DNA of 64,000 nucleotides from Kryptolebias marmoratus (GCF_001649575.2 NC_051437.1:17612866-17676865); one strand, 5' to 3'. Positions 9,887 to 24,480 are shown, counted from the first letter of the stretch. Numbers and translations are program-made. The notes: generated by a model from the letters alone, not told the origin.

Positions 9887-12800
9887 CCTCCCGAGTTCTC
9901 ACCAGTAGGCGACACGTCAAGAAAAAGCCGCCCTGTGTGACATTCTCACATTTCGGGGTTCAAGTAGAGGCCGCCTCAGATGTGCTCCATTAAATGCAGA
10001 TCGGGGCTTAATCTCATTCTGTAACTCTGCTCACCATTACAATGTTAAGAGTTTAAATCCAGGCTGGGAACCTGTTTCTCATGTAAATTCCTGCTTTCTC
10101 ACTTTATCTGCTCCTCACCGTTTGACCAGGCTGTGATCCTTAAACAAACACCGTCCCCCCAGCTGAGGAGAAGCCACCCGAAGGCAGAATGAATGAATTT
10201 TTTAACACAAATGTGGAGTTTCTTTCATTAAAAGCGTGCCTACATTAACAGCTTTTAAATAAATGGATTTAGATTCACAAGATACTACAGCCCCATTGGA
10301 TTTAGATTCAATAACCAGAATACAGTTTAGCTGCTGTTTTATTTATTTTTTAATTATTACTCACATTAAAACACAAGCTTCTCTGTGTTTCTCCATATAT
10401 TTATTTGACAAGAGAAGTGATCACATATTTATGCTGCTCTTTCAGGAAAAACTGAAATCACTGAGAAATCCTCCCAATGAAAAGGTTTCAGCACTGAAAT
10501 ACAACTTAAACTCTTTTTTTTTAGTAAGTAGCCTTGTATCTCTAGGTTATGAGTGCAGCAGCATTAAACGGTGCATGATATATTGTTTAACTCCTGGTGG
10601 AAGTTGTGATATAAACGTTGTTCACTCACAGCTGGGGGGGATAAACAGTCTAATTCCTGATGTAAGAAAGCAGCAGTAAAGAGAAGGATGGAGCGCATGT
10701 TGGAGGCAGAAGTGTACCATGTCTGTGGTTTATTACGGAGCAGAAGTTGTTAATTACCCTGATTCTTATTTCCTGTCCCCTCTTCCCCCCCCTCCCCTTC
10801 AACGCCACCCCACCCCCACTGTACTGCCTCCCAGATGAGTGTCTTTGAAGTGCAAAGTACTCTCTCCTCACTTTGAACTGCGAAAACAATGCTCATGTGG
10901 TGGTTGCTTACCTTCCCCATGTTACCTCATTTAAATAGACCTGGATAAGGCCTCGGCAGCATTCAAGGGAAAACTCATTTCCAGAGAAAGAGGTCCCCGC
11001 GTTCATTAAACAGCTGGTGAGACCGCTGGTAATCAGCGGCGCCCCGTCATGTGCCCGCGCGCCGCTCTGACTGGGTACACCAGCAACTTCAAAACGGACA
11101 GAAATCCCAACAAGATGATGCAGATGTTCTCCTGCAACTAGTTCTACAGCGAATACATCCAAGGAAAAGGAAAAAGCCCAACTAAAAAAGATGAAAATAG
11201 CCTTTTGAGGCCTTTTGTTATTATTCTTTTTGAAAATCTTCAAGCGGAGTTTAGGTTTTCTGACTCATAAGGAGCACAAATGGTGTCATTTGTTCTGCAG
11301 ACAAAACCCTTCTCTGAAGCTCAGAGTGTAGAATATGCAGGCAGGTACTCAAGCTGCTTTATTTTTTTTATTATGCCTGGGGGGCAGTTTAAAAACCTCA
11401 GATCACTAAATTGTCCCAGCTGTCTTGACCATCTGCACTTGAAAACGGGCCGCCACAGAGGAGAGCAGCCTTTGTGCTGGTGGCCACGTCAAAAAAGCTG
11501 GTTTTACAGCACCACGCTGACTCAATGGCCCTCGTGTGACAAATGTGGCCTAATGGCTGAAGCAGACAGGCAGCATGTAAAGGCCTGCAGCTAAGCTGTA
11601 GGGCTCCAGTCTTTAACTATTCAACAAGGCAAAACTGGACAAGACGGCGTAATTATACCTTGATCCTCTGTTTCTTTGGGATGAAAAGCAACAGCTGGAC
11701 TTTACAGTTCGACAATGTGATCCTTCATTGATTAGTCTGCTCCTCTTTGCAGTTTCTTTTTTTATTGAGTTAGACGTGTTTTACTCTGAACAAAAGAATT
11801 CATGACTGTAGAGTGCTTTAATTTACTATTTATACTAGAGGTATAAGGTACAATACAACAAGAAAAAACTGACAAATGGTACTTTTACTTACAGAGAACT
11901 CTCCCATAAGCAGAGAAAAATAAATAAAAAAACTCACCTTTGTTTGTGGGGATGGTCTAAAATACAGCAAGGCAGCATTTTTCAACTGGTAAATTCACTA
12001 TAAGGTAAAAAAGTCATATTTAAAGTCTGTTTTTCATTCAGTCTGAAGAGTAAAGAGTAACCTACAGGCCATGGGTCAAGCAGAAAGTTCTCTTAAGAAA
12101 ATATTACTTATAAAATAACAAAATAAAACAGAAACCTAGTAGTGTTTGTTGCTTCAGTAAATTTGTCAGAAACTTCATACAAAATAAAAAGCAACACAAA
12201 ACTGAATAACGTCTCCCATTGTGAAGCCAAACAAATGAAATTTGAAACATTCAAACTTTCCAGCTAACTGAGTCCTAACGTGACAAAATGATGCTTCATT
12301 TTAGGGATATTGAATAACTAAAGACTTGCCACAGTGCTGCTTACCTGCCATCCGTCCGCTGCAGCCTCACCCACTCTGGGAGCTGTGATTAGCTGTGACT
12401 GAAGCCATTTGTCTTCAGTTCACTTTACCCATCTAAAACCTCTGTATCGAACCATCACAGTGCGAATACATGTATCAGTACACCCCTACTTTACGGGGTT
12501 TATCTCACATCCTCTTCTGAATGTCTCAGAAAAATGAAACATTGATTTTGATTTTGATGTTAAGCACCTAAAATTCAGGAGCAGACAAATTTAATTATTC
12601 ACTTAACGCCTGCTTAACCAGTCAGAGCTGAAACTATAGCTTCCTGAAAACGATTCTTCCTTTCTTTTCTTTATGACTGACTTTCAGAAAAGTCTCATCG
12701 TCACTTTTTGAGCAAACATTTCATCCAATATACAGTATAATAATTTGGAGGAGAAGAATATTGATATGTGAAAGAAAAATGTGATTTATTTTAAACATTT

Positions 12801-13188
12801 TGTTCTATAAGCATTTGAACTGCTGCTATCACTCACACGAATCAGCAGTTCGTTTTCTCTGTAAAATAAAAAAACAAATTCAGAAACATGTATTTAGCAT
12901 TGAATGAAAGCATAAATCGCATATTTGCATTTTTCCCGATGCTGCAACGATCCCCTCCCCTCTAGATTACATCGCAAGGTGTGCGAGAGGCAGAAACCTC
13001 GAATAATTCCCTCATCTCATGTCCATGAGCATGTACGAAAACCTTAAAATCTCCCGCCTTGGGCAGACAGCACGCATCTCCACTTGTCAAAGAAAACTTT
13101 TATCAATACCAAGAGCACTTGAAGTTTGTTTGCATTTTGTTTTCCAGCACTCTTAACAACTTCAGAAGTCAGATCACAGGAGTATCTG

Positions 13189-13245
13189 ATCAAAGCGCTT
13201 CGTGGTTAGTTCTGGAAACACAGGAGTGCTACGCCACGCTTTGAT
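13189..13245. promoter_or_regulatory. Inverted pair of LEF/TCF-type motifs
   Basis: ATCAAAGCG at 13189 and its exact reverse complement CGCTTTGAT at 13237-13245 lie about 50 bases apart in a non-repetitive block (13000-13260). A related GTCAAAG is near 13085. The block is about 5 kb upstream of sp5l, whose family is Wnt-controlled. A paired-site enhancer is an inference. Confidence 0.35.
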
Positions 13246-13482
13246 ACTCCACATCAATATTTCAATTCAACAATCACTTGACATGCACCCATACTCCCAG
13301 AGACGAAAGGGGAGAGAAGCCGAGGGGGTCTGTGAAGTACAGTAAAAGAAATGGATTGAAGAAATCACTGCCTCACTCACCTTTGGAAAAATGTTTTATA
13401 AACTGAACACGGAAAATTGAATGAACTACAGCCCTGATTGCTCAATGCTCGACTATCATCATGTAACAAAACACTAGAAACT

Positions 13483-13511
13483 TAATATATATATATATAT
13501 ATATATATATT
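13483..13511. repeat. AT dinucleotide microsatellite
   Basis: An uninterrupted run of alternating T and A of about 28 bases. Similar AT runs are at about 41902-41924 and 46893-46914. Confidence 0.9.
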
Positions 13512-14539
13512 TCTTTAATTCATTAACTCAGAGGACTCATACAAACCAAAATATCAGAGCTGAATCACTTGTCAGAGGCTAAAAGCCGGAGCAGAGAGAG
13601 TGTTTCATGTCTTATCAAAGGAAAAAAAGTGCAGAAACTTGGCTGTGATGAGGCTGAATACAGTCCATCTGTCAAACTGTCACAGCTCTTCATGTTCATT
13701 TCATCATCTCTACAGGACATTCTTTAAAGATTTTAGCAAATGATGAGGCATACGACCCAAACAAAGACTTTTCTGGAATAAAATAGTTAAATGACAGGAA
13801 GAAAATCCAATCAAGTCATTTTTAGAGACTGACACTAAAGACAAAAAAAAGGAAGGATCTGTACCTTTTCATGACAACAAAAAAACTAACAAATCTGCAA
13901 ACAATTAAAACTTTACTTCTATTTGAGATTTGTAAAACACATCACCAAGATCTTTTTTTTTTGCATCCACAACAATAAAAGCTAAAGAAACAGGAACCAT
14001 GAACTGTGTGGTTTCTGCACACATTTCATAATTTGTTTCAGTGACGTTTTTGAGATGGATGACAAATTAACATTCAAATCTGTCATTTTCAAAACATGAC
14101 AAACTAACTCAGTTTAGCATCCTCTTTGGTTTGCCAATTTTTAAAAACTAAACACAAAGTTGCTGTGCTTCATCATCAGTTTTCTCCTCTGTAATTAATC
14201 TGATTATTCTTGTTTAGGCTTTTAAATCCCATGGTCAGGTGGTCACATAGATCGTAGGTCATCACTGAGTCACATTACTGATCCACAAAGCCTTCTTACC
14301 TTTTCACAGGTCGCCTGTTATGACTCTTTTATCACCTCACTTTGCTGCTTGTAGGTGCATCAGCAGTAGGTTGACTTCAACCCTCCACGCTGCCTCGGTC
14401 CATTCAGAAATCCCAGCCAGAAGTAATCGAAGTCACAGCTTGAAGCTTTTTGTTCAAGTGCTTATTAATACATTCTGATTTCAAATACCATGTGCTGCCA
14501 TCCAGACTTCTCTTTCAAGAAAGATCTCAGTAGACCACC

Positions 14540-14745
14540 ACAGCACACCAGCACTGTTCTGTTGGGTTGTCTGGTAAACGGGAGGCTTGATCCTGGCTTC
14601 ACCCGCTTCATGTTCGTCCTTGGGCAAGTTGCCCCCCGATCTCCAAGTGTGGGATTTCTCAGTGTGTGTGAACGTGAATTGTAGTGTAAAAGTGCTTTGA
14701 GTTATCAGTAAAGCCAGAAAAACAGGATACAAATCCTATCCATTT
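14540..14745 (+). repeat. SINE-like teleost repeat
   Basis: Landmarks in order: ccttgggcaagttgcccc, cagtgtgtgtgaacgtg, then tagtgtaaaagtgctttgag and a tail ending in tccatttaccactt. This order matches a very common fish SINE/retroelement tail that I recognise from general knowledge. It is diverged and non-coding. Confidence 0.55.
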
Positions 14746-15512
14746 ACCACTTAATATGAAAGTCCAGGTACTGAACTGACTTTTCCTGTTACCGATCCTG
14801 CCACTTAATAAAAACCTTTCATGCATTATGAAAAAAAGAAATGTAAGCCACGGGCCTACATGAATTCTTCCATCAAACAAGAACTAGAAAACATTGTGCT
14901 CTTAAAAGTACAGCTTTTGGCTCCTCAGTTTTCATATACTTGAAGTGCATTGTTAAAAGGTGATGCAAATACATTGGTTGCTTTTAATAAAATATATATA
15001 TAGCTCTAATAATAAAACATGATTTTTGTTTCAGCATATGAGAAATTTTCTTTGTTTTATTTTCAGTTAGTTTATTTACGGTAAATGTTACTTTGCATCA
15101 CATGTTGGGGGAAAGGCAGTTGTATAATAAACTGCTCATCAGAATTTTATTGCATTGCCTTAATTTCATAAACAACATTTGTGAATAAAAAAAAGCCAGT
15201 CAGTCTGAGTCATATTCCTTACATGGAGCTGCATATTGTACCTCTATATGACCAATAAGATCAATTCTAATTAAGCTGTCTCTGCATCTGACTGACATCC
15301 TTTGTGATTTTCCTGTTGGTGTTTTAAATATCCACTCAGGCAATTTTTCAGCGTGTTAAGTTTATGGTAATTCATTTCCCCAACACAGCATTTAAAATTA
15401 ATGATAACTAATTTACCGGGAAAATATGAATTGTTTATTTATAGGGTTTGCTGTGTAAATTCCCCAAAAAGACGAATTCCCTACAATTGCCTGTCTGTAG
15501 GAACGCCACATA

Positions 15513-15858
15513 AAATGAATAATATAAAAGCAGAGACAAAAGAAACAATGGGCTCATCAACCACAAGGCCTATATAAACACGTTCAGATGAAAAACAATA
15601 ATTGTCTGGAACACTTGACAATATAACTTACAGGCATCAAGTTAATCTGGGTATTGTGGCGTGCAGAGACCTTTCCCAGTTGATCCCAAAGCTTCGTTCT
15701 GTGGCTGTTGGAGATGTGAGCAATTTTCACCGAAACCTTGGTTCAAACTGACACCAGAAAGTGATAAAAATAACACTTAAACATTAAATTTAACCTGAAA
15801 TGAAGGTCTCATTTGGGTCTCATTGTTTCTTTTGTCTCTGCTTTTATATTATTCATTT
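15513..15858. repeat. Element bounded by a perfect 38-bp inverted repeat
   Basis: 15513-15550 is the exact reverse complement of 15821-15858 (core aagcagagacaaaagaaac on the left arm). The arms are separated by 270 bases of AT-rich non-coding DNA. No obvious target-site duplication flanks the arms. Thirty-eight bases with no mismatch implies a recent origin or active homogenisation: a young MITE-like element or a local inverted duplication. Confidence 0.75.
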
Positions 15859-18800
15859 GGTGAATAAAACCATTTGGCAAGGCCGTGGGAAATAGGGGTG
15901 CAAAGGGTGCTCTAGCCAGCCTTGGATACATGAGGAAATGCATGTTAAAATACATACTTAATGAATTAATAGAGAAATTAATAAAAACAGAGCGACGTGT
16001 TTAAATTCTCATAATATTTTGAGATTATTGAGTTTTGCAAAACTGGTAACCGGTCTGTCAAAAGTAAACAGCATATTGGATTTTTAATGTTCATATTTAG
16101 ATATGACAGCATGCATTTTACTGTATATGTTATGTATTATGATATTCTTCATGTGGGTGTTTAAAGTCCAACAAATTCACACACAGCCTGGAAACACAAT
16201 CCCACAGCTATGCAGTTCAGTCTGCAAAAAAAAAAAAAAAAAGAAAAATGAAAAACTAAACCAAACCTCAAATATAACATGTTTTCTAAGTCCTAAAATG
16301 CCATCTGGGAAGAGGAACTCACTCTGTACGGTAACCTGATCGTATGGCGGAGCTCCAACCAAAGTCAGAAATGCTAAGCGGTAGCAGGAATACAAGGGCT
16401 GTGCCGCGCAGCCCGAGCACCAGGTTTATTTGTAAACGCACGCCTGCGATGCCACTATCTGTTAAGCCCCTCAGTCAGCTCAGCCTGCGTAATGTGAGGG
16501 GAAGTGTCACCCTGTCACCACCATGCCAGGGATCAGCCTGCTGTTTGTGTGTGCTGCGAATCGAGCCAAAGCTTTGAGGAGGAGGGGAGGAAATGACACA
16601 CAGGCTCTTTCATCTAATCCTTGTGGTGTAATTTGCACCTCAGTAAGTTTAATTGATGACTACTGATCAAATGCTTGCCTTTGAAAATAAAATAAAAAAT
16701 AATAAAAAGAAAAAAAATGTTTGGGATTGTTTTTTTTTTTTTCTCCTTCAACCTGCAAAAAGAATTCTTAATGCACCTAATGAGAGGGACTCCAAGTGAC
16801 GGATCAGTTTTGGGGAGTTTTAACTTCGACACAGTTTACAACTCTTGCTGATATTTGGTTTGTTTTTCTTTACCAGCAGCTTTAACTTTAAATTTCGACG
16901 TGCACAAACTTCGCCGGGCAAACTTGAAGAGAGAAGACTCTGCAGGAGCATATGCACCTTGTTTCCCTGCACTTCCTCCAGAGATCCAACCTGAGCATCA
17001 ACGTCATTCAGACAAATGGATAGCGACAGGCGAAGCTTATCAATGTCAGCATCAGACTGCTCTCCGGGACTTTGATTCCGTGCTTTTCCCACAGCTGAAC
17101 AGAAGGCTGTGCTTTGCAAAACAAACCAACAAACAGGAATTCTGAAGAGTGTGATGAAAGAGTAAACAACACGGACCCGGTAACATGCCCCACAACCATG
17201 ACACTTCCTAAGTAGGTTACCACCGAGGGTAACCCAATTTAACATGTCTGATTGTGCTCGGAGCGTTTTTTAAAAATTTAAGAAGTTCCCGGTGTCCCAA
17301 CACGGCGAAGCTAATAAAGATCGATCCGTCTCAGGACCTTGGCCTTGGGAGGAAAAAATAAATAAACCAAACGGGGCCCCACCACCAGTGGCCTCTCACG
17401 TGTACAAAGCAGTTCATTATCAAGAAAAATTACAGGGAGTCATTCTATTGATGTTGCTTAACTAATTGTAAAGCAGGAGATTCAAAAGCAGATGTTGCAT
17501 TTCAAAGCAGTTGTGAGCAAGGAGACAGGTTATGATTTATGCTAAAATGTGTGGCTTCAAAGCGTCGAACGCGCCTTCTAAACAAATTGAACAAGTCAAG
17601 CGCTATTCACCCAGGACCAGGCAGGAGCCCGGCGCATGTAGATCAGAGGCGCGCGGCTGCCGCTTGTAATATCACTCAGTGGAGGAGGGGTCCCACTGGG
17701 TCAGGGTGGGGTGGGATGGGATGGCGGTGGTGGTGGGGGGGGGAGCAGCACATAGAGGCTAACACTGAACAGTGTTTGCGCAGAAAGGAGTCAGGAACGA
17801 ATGCAGCTGCAGCACCTGTGCAGAAAAGAAGAACCCCACCCTCCCTCTGTTACCATCATCCAGAGGGGGAGTGGAGAGGGGGTGGGCAGCATCTTGAGGC
17901 CTGACATCCTTTCTGTGGATGGCACTATTATCTGGGAGGAGAAGGAAGAGCTGGAAGAAGATTCGAAGCCCGTGTCAACATACTGATGCAATTTTAGCAA
18001 ACACGGATAAAGCTGGGTTACTTGTTGGGGAAGACTGACTGAAAGGGGGGGGGCTCATGAATGTTGTTATCTAAATGAACCAGGTGGTGTGAAAGTTGTG
18101 GACTCATATCAGATCTTTGAGCGAAACCAGGCCAAAGAGTTGAAGAGTTTCAGAATAGTGGAATCCAAGAAGTCAGAATGATAGTTCCACGCTGGAATTA
18201 TTTGTTTAACACATGAATTAATGCTTTAAAAACAGGATGTAGCATATGTAGAGTTGTGGATAGGAGCGGTGCATCATCCTGAATTTTACATTATACAAGT
18301 CTTCCTCCTTGTTGATGTTGCCGTACATGTAAAAAATACCGACTGCACGGACTCCCCTTATAAGTCATTTTCCCCCCCGTCTGTTTTCTTCTATTTGATG
18401 CAGCCTAAATTGGGACGGGAGAAACGAATTGCTAAATTTTTAATTAACTTCATAACATCTGCACTTGTGCTTTGAGAGAGCAGCGAGATTTCCTTTTAAC
18501 CTATTCCAGCACATTTGCACACCAAGGTAAATCTTGATGCTGGCACTCTTACAGAAAGGAAGGAAAAAAAAAAATCAAAAATGGAAATGAACTCTCACTT
18601 GTGTGTGCAGATCAAAGAGGCAGAATTTTTTCAACTTTTTTTTTTATTTTTCCCTTGCTTGATCTTCAGAAAAGAAGAGAGGAAAAGTGGGGGAAATCTG
18701 GATGGATGAATGAGTTTTAGTTGGAGCGTTTCTTTAGTTGTTTCAGGAGTGTTCATTTCCTTATGCTGTGTGTTTACTTGTTCGACGTGACTTTAATGTC

Positions 18801-21739
18801 TCCGCTCAGGTAAATTCTGCTGGTAAATGTTACCAAGAGTGCTCTAAACATATTTAAAAACTAAATTCCCTTACTTTTTATGACTATATTTTTGTACTTG
18901 CAAAACTTGAACTTTATACCTGCACAGATAATTCTGTGACAATGACCCACTAAGGCTGAAACATTGCTGGAATTCAAAAGAAAATTAAAGAAATATACTC
19001 AAATAAAAACAAAATGCAACATTAGGAATTAATTATAGTTTTCTGCCTTATTGGTTACACTCCAAGTACCATTTAAACTAATCATGTTCAACATCTCTTT
19101 TATTAAATGCAAATTTTGATTGGATTTCGACTCTGTGAGCAGATTTTCCTTAACTTTTCAAACAAAACAATAAGGATTTTATTTTAGCATGTGTAGTTGT
19201 GAAAACTGCAGTTTGAGGAGCAGACAGTTCATCACAACAACACTCGAGGAAGCCGCTGAGGAGGTGATTACATGCATAAAAAACACATAAATTGATTTAA
19301 AGGAAAAAGGGGGAAATGAGGTTATTTTAAAGCAGCTTAAACTCAGTTCCTCTCTGTTTGATGGCTTTCCTTCTACGGTTACAGGCTTTCCTGTTCGCTC
19401 ACAAGTATATGAAATCGGAGCAGACAGCAAGTCCAGTCCAGCCCTCACCCCCCTGGTTGCCAGCACCTGTGCAGGTAATCCTGACTCATGTGGGCGACAT
19501 CATAGCACACCAAAGCTGCTTCAACAACTCACCCTTTGATGCAGCCAACACAATGGTGTCCCTATAGGAAACCCCCCTCTGCTTCTCCCTGTGTGGGGGG
19601 CAAAAAGTCACAAACAGAGAAAAAAAAAATAAATGAAAGAAAAGGGTTTGGCTTTTCTGTGTCTCTCCACAAGAGGACACTGCTTCCATGTTAAATCCAC
19701 TGAATGGTGGCACGCTCCTACTTCATCAGGCAGCTTTTGTCTTTTATTGCTGCAAAACTGATAAATGAACGTAGGTGATTTAATAAATCAAAGTGAAAAT
19801 CTACACATATGAAGTCTAACTTCAACATGTTGCTTATGATGCAAATAAACTTTACTATTTGTACAAAAATACAATTAAAAGCATTAAAATTGTGTGGCTG
19901 GAAAGAGTTTTTAAAGAGAAAGATTCTATTTTTTGAAACAACGAAACTGATCTTTGTACATTTCACACAACATGACCACAGGTCATAATCATGAGGAATT
20001 ATTTTTTTATGGTTTGGCATTTCAACCTGCAAATTATGTTCTCAAATAACCTTTTACAGTTATTCAAGGAAAACATTATCAAGATTAAGAAGCTTTTCAC
20101 CTGCACTATTATAGGTTTTACGTTATTTGACATGATTATTGTATGCGTTTATTATTAATGCAGCATTTTATTTTTTATTTCTGTGTTGATATCAATATTT
20201 TCTTTAAAACTATAGGAGCTGATTTACGTCAGGCAAAGTAACTCCCATTGAATTTTAGCCTTTTGGCTAACTCAGGTACATTTATTATTCACTTGTTTAT
20301 TTGGTAATGTAAAACATCTTTTTAAAACATAAATCAATCATATTTTACTGACTGATTTGGGGAACAAAAATTATATTTGAATCAGCTGACACGCCTTAAA
20401 AAATGTCATAGCTGTTTTAAATCAGCGCAGTGCAGCGAAACTTTACACCATGTTACTTTTGCGTCAATAATTACTCAGACTGTCTGAACACTTCTGTTTT
20501 GCAACACATGACACACAAAACTTACTGACTGCAAACTGTTCCAGTGCATTCAAATTTCAGTGTAAAAAATCCCCCAGAGGTGAATGGAAATTGCTATTTG
20601 ACGCAAAGGTGATATGGTGTAAAAGGTTAACATTGTTTCCATTTGATGTTATCTCTGGTTATTTGAAGCCATGATGCCAATCACAATCAAATATAAAGTT
20701 TGAAAAGTTTCTCTTTTGTATATATTTTAGGTATAATACCAGAATCTTTTGAAAGCAGCACAGCTCCATGTGCTGATCAGCAGTCACACATGCGTCTTCA
20801 TTTATTACTATTAAATTATTGTTTTTCTTTATTAAGGAAAAAGAGTTAAACTAGCAACCCTTTTGGTCTTCTCACTCTCACTTATGTTTCTAATTTATTT
20901 CTACATCCATCAGCTACTCATTTTATCAACTAAGCATCTAGTCTGCAAGCTTTACAAGTAGCTTTTGTAAATAATTATATCATGGCTTGAAAAGATTTGG
21001 TTGTTTCACCACTATTTTTATGTGCATCCCTGTGTTCTTTCATATTATGCAGCATTTGGTACTTTTATGCATTTATTAGTGTTTGTAAAACGAATGTCTT
21101 CAGCAAATAATGCATGAAACAAAAAAAAAGAAAGAAAGAAAACGAATTGGCAATTGAGGTGGAGGGAGGATGGGGGGGGGCAGGCTCTCAGCTTTGTCTG
21201 TCTGTGGAGTGGAGCCATCAGATAACAGCCAGGACAATGGTGCTCCATTCTAAAGGGTCACTTAAATGAGCAGGAAGTGGCGGCGAGCGCCTAGCGAAGG
21301 CTTCTGGTAGACTCCCTGGGGTCTGCTCAGCCCTGATGGAGCATGCCACTGCTGAATGGCTGGGGAGCATGGGAGGAAATGAGAGGCTAGCAGCCACCCA
21401 GCTGGAGCCATGAGGAGCCTTTGATGCAGAATAAGTTAAGACGGGAGCAAGATAAAGGTGATGGAGAGGGAAAAACAAGAGAAGGTGAGACATGTGAAGG
21501 AACCGAAACAAAGAGTCAAGTTTTCACAAGCTTGAGCACTTTTTTAACTTTATAAGAAAGTTGGGATTAACAATTGGGTTCATCAGTATATGCTGAAGCC
21601 TGGATGATTTTTTTTTCATTATTTGTATGTAATTTACTCATCATGTATACAGTTTAATGTTTTTGTCCATCTTCCAGAATTGCTTCTTATTGCTTTATTT
21701 GAAAGCTTGAATTTTATACGTGCGTCATTCAACTGTGGA

Positions 21740-21930
21740 GAAGTGGTTAGACATACAATAAGGTCTCAGGTTAAAAACTCATTTGGTAACTTTAAATTGT
21801 CACTAGGTGTGAGTGAGAGTGTGAGTTGTTCATCTCTATGTGGTTCTGTGATGGCAGTGTGTACCCTGCCTCTTGCCCAATGACCCCGTGACCCTGCACA
21901 GAACAACAGGTAAAGAAAATGAATGGGTGG
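21740..21930 (+). repeat. Diverged common vertebrate retroelement fragment
   Basis: Landmarks: ggttctgtgatggcagtgtg, accctgcctcttgccc, ccgtgaccctgcacagaac and an 'aaatgaatgg' tail. This is the order of a widespread fish repeat that ends in ATGG-rich tails. A reverse-orientation relative is at 62355-62690. Confidence 0.5.
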
Positions 21931-22119
21931 ACACTCACCTGGCTAAAATATTAATGTCCCGTCTCTCCATTCTGCTGCTCTCAGATTTTTATGTGCAGTA
22001 GAAGGTATGTGGTGCTACAGTAACCTATAACCTACTTTTGAATGATTTCAAAATGTCTTCAGGAAGTCATAGAGTACTCATCATCTTCTTCTTCTTTCTC
22101 TTTTCTATGTTCCCGTTTC

Positions 22120-22430
22120 AGGAGTCACCACAACGAGTCATCCTCCTCCATCTAACTCTGTCTTCTGTGTCCTCTGTCCTCACTCCAACTACCTCTTTGT
22201 CCTTTCTAACTGCATCAGGTTTCCCTCCTCGTGGTCTTTAACTAACAGCAGCACAATTTCCACCGGCACCCTGTTTGTCAACAGCCCCCGTGGCGGTCAT
22301 CGTTAACCTGGGCATTGACCGATCCAGTATAGTGTTGCTTGGATGAACTTGCATGTTGTGTTTTATGCCAGATGCTGTTCCTGACACAACCCTTACAATT
22401 TACCCGATGGTCCTGAGGATTTCTGTTTCT
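22120..22430 (+). repeat. Diverged interspersed repeat
   Basis: A pyrimidine-rich head (22070-22240) is followed by 'gcattgaccgatcc', then 'gatgctgttcctgacac' and 'aacccttacaatttacccg', a string familiar from teleost interspersed repeats. No coding frame. The family is not assigned. Confidence 0.4.
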
Positions 22431-24476
22431 GTCTTTGGAAAGTAGGGATGACTTTTTTAAATCAAGCTGTTGTCACATCAAAACTAAAGAAAAATTGGGA
22501 TCTGCTGAAAGAATTACATATCTATTTTACAAAAATAATTGTTATTTTTAAAACATAAAGAAAACAATGGCCATTGAGCAACTCTTGTCTTTCTTAAAGT
22601 AGAATTAATATTTATTGCTTAGTTTATTTTCTGACATTTCACTTTTTTTTTGTTTCTAGTAAAATGCACTTAACTGAAACCGTATTGCACAAACTCTGTA
22701 ATAACACTGTGACGGCAACAGCTTGAAAAGAGTTCATCCATAAATTTAAGTTTATAAAGAAAAGGTTAATGTTAAAAAGGTCTATTTAATATGTAGATAA
22801 TACCTTGTGTGTTAAGTCAAGCTAAAAGCTGTTGAGTCAACATTTCGAGCAGTGAAAGCAGCAGAGCAGCCCTGAACTCTGTGTGAGGTGAGTTGCTCTG
22901 GTGATTCTCAAGGACCCACTCCATCAGTCTCACGCACGAAAAAAAAAAAAAAGAAAAAGAAAGAAACTGGAGTCACTACAGCGAATCAACGCAAACTCCT
23001 GTACACCTTATGCTCAGGTGACAAAGATATATATGTAAATGTATAGCAGGTTTTCTGTGTGATTTCTCTGCAGAAGCTTTGCATTTATGCAGAGATCTGC
23101 ACGTTTAAAAGCAGGTTTTTGTTTAAAGCATTTAGGAGCATTCATTACTCTCTAGTGAACACACACCAGAAATGGCAACACAAAGTAACGTTGTTTTTTG
23201 TTCTGTGAGTGCCCTGAAGCTGAAAGTGAATCTGGTGTTGACAGAAAGTGTTGAGGTGAAGCAGACAATGCAGCGGCAGCTCTTACAATGTGGTTCAAGG
23301 CTGTGTCGCCGCTGAGTACTTCAGCCGCACAATGCCCCGGTCTAGAAAGCGACATGTCCCATAACTTGGATTCTCCTGTCAGCTCAAGCACTCTGCGGAT
23401 CAAAACAGTTTGTCTACATGGTTCAATTTGTTTATTAGTCTGTGATAAACAAAATAAGGAGTGAAACTGTTCCTGTATGAGTGCAGGTATTAATAACTCT
23501 TGACAAAAGCTCGCTAACTACGATGCCAAGGCCCAGATACTCCAGATGAGGCTAAAAGGAGTGAATGGTTTCTTTTCTTGTGTGGCACTGAAAAGGGGAA
23601 CACAGGTCAGTGACTATTAGCAAAAAAAAAAGGAAGGTCAGATGGAAATCTCACCTTTGGTTCTTCTCTGATGAAAGATGCCTCGAACAGATATCTATCC
23701 ACAGAGCCCCACTTCAAAAGAACTGAACTAAGCCTGTAAGCAGGGAATTAAACTTTTTTGGTTTGAGTGTGTCTGGGATGAAGCAGAAATATTTGCACTT
23801 TTTTACATTACTTTGTTTGTGCACAACCTCTGTCAAATAAGGTGCACTGTAATTATGTGCTTCACAATTAAAAATATAACATGAACGTTACATGTGGGGG
23901 ATCTTTTGTGAGCACACCCTCACACAAAGGTCCTCCGGGAACCCGTGGATGGAGGCGGGTGCTGCCTTACCCGCCCAGGAGATGCATGACCCAGATGTTT
24001 GATGAACAGTGTGGTGGAGGTCACGAGGCATTCATCAAGGATGAAGTGGAAAAACGTCTGCTGTACTCACGCAAAGTTCAGATGCAGATTTAAAAAGTAT
24101 TTGTGTGATTCCCATGGTTCAAGGCAGGACTAATTACATGAGCAGTGAAGAACTTTGCAAAAGAAAAAAATGTTTACTTACACCCAACAAATTTGTAATT
24201 GCACCGTAAAGCATGCAGAGCTGCTAGAAAACGTTATTATGCATATTCAAGGTTTTTTAGTCAAATTCATGATTTATAATTCAATTTTTTGTCTGCAAAA
24301 TCAACAATTTGCAACAGATCCATAACTCCATGTCTCCATGTCGCAAAGTCATATACAACACAAGGAGAGACACTCATGGATGGAGACGAGCAGCAAACGG
24401 AAAGGGTTTGGAGACACAGGGAGAGGTAAGGCTTCCAACAGTTGGCCTCAAAGACAAGGTCACTTCCAAAGAAATA

Positions 24477-24480
<4 letters not shown>

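Noticed and set aside
16820..17245. 141-codon minus-strand open frame and overlapping frames
   Set aside because: No family motif, no plausible splice sites, low-complexity Lys/Leu-rich ends; overlapping frames on both strands are equally long.
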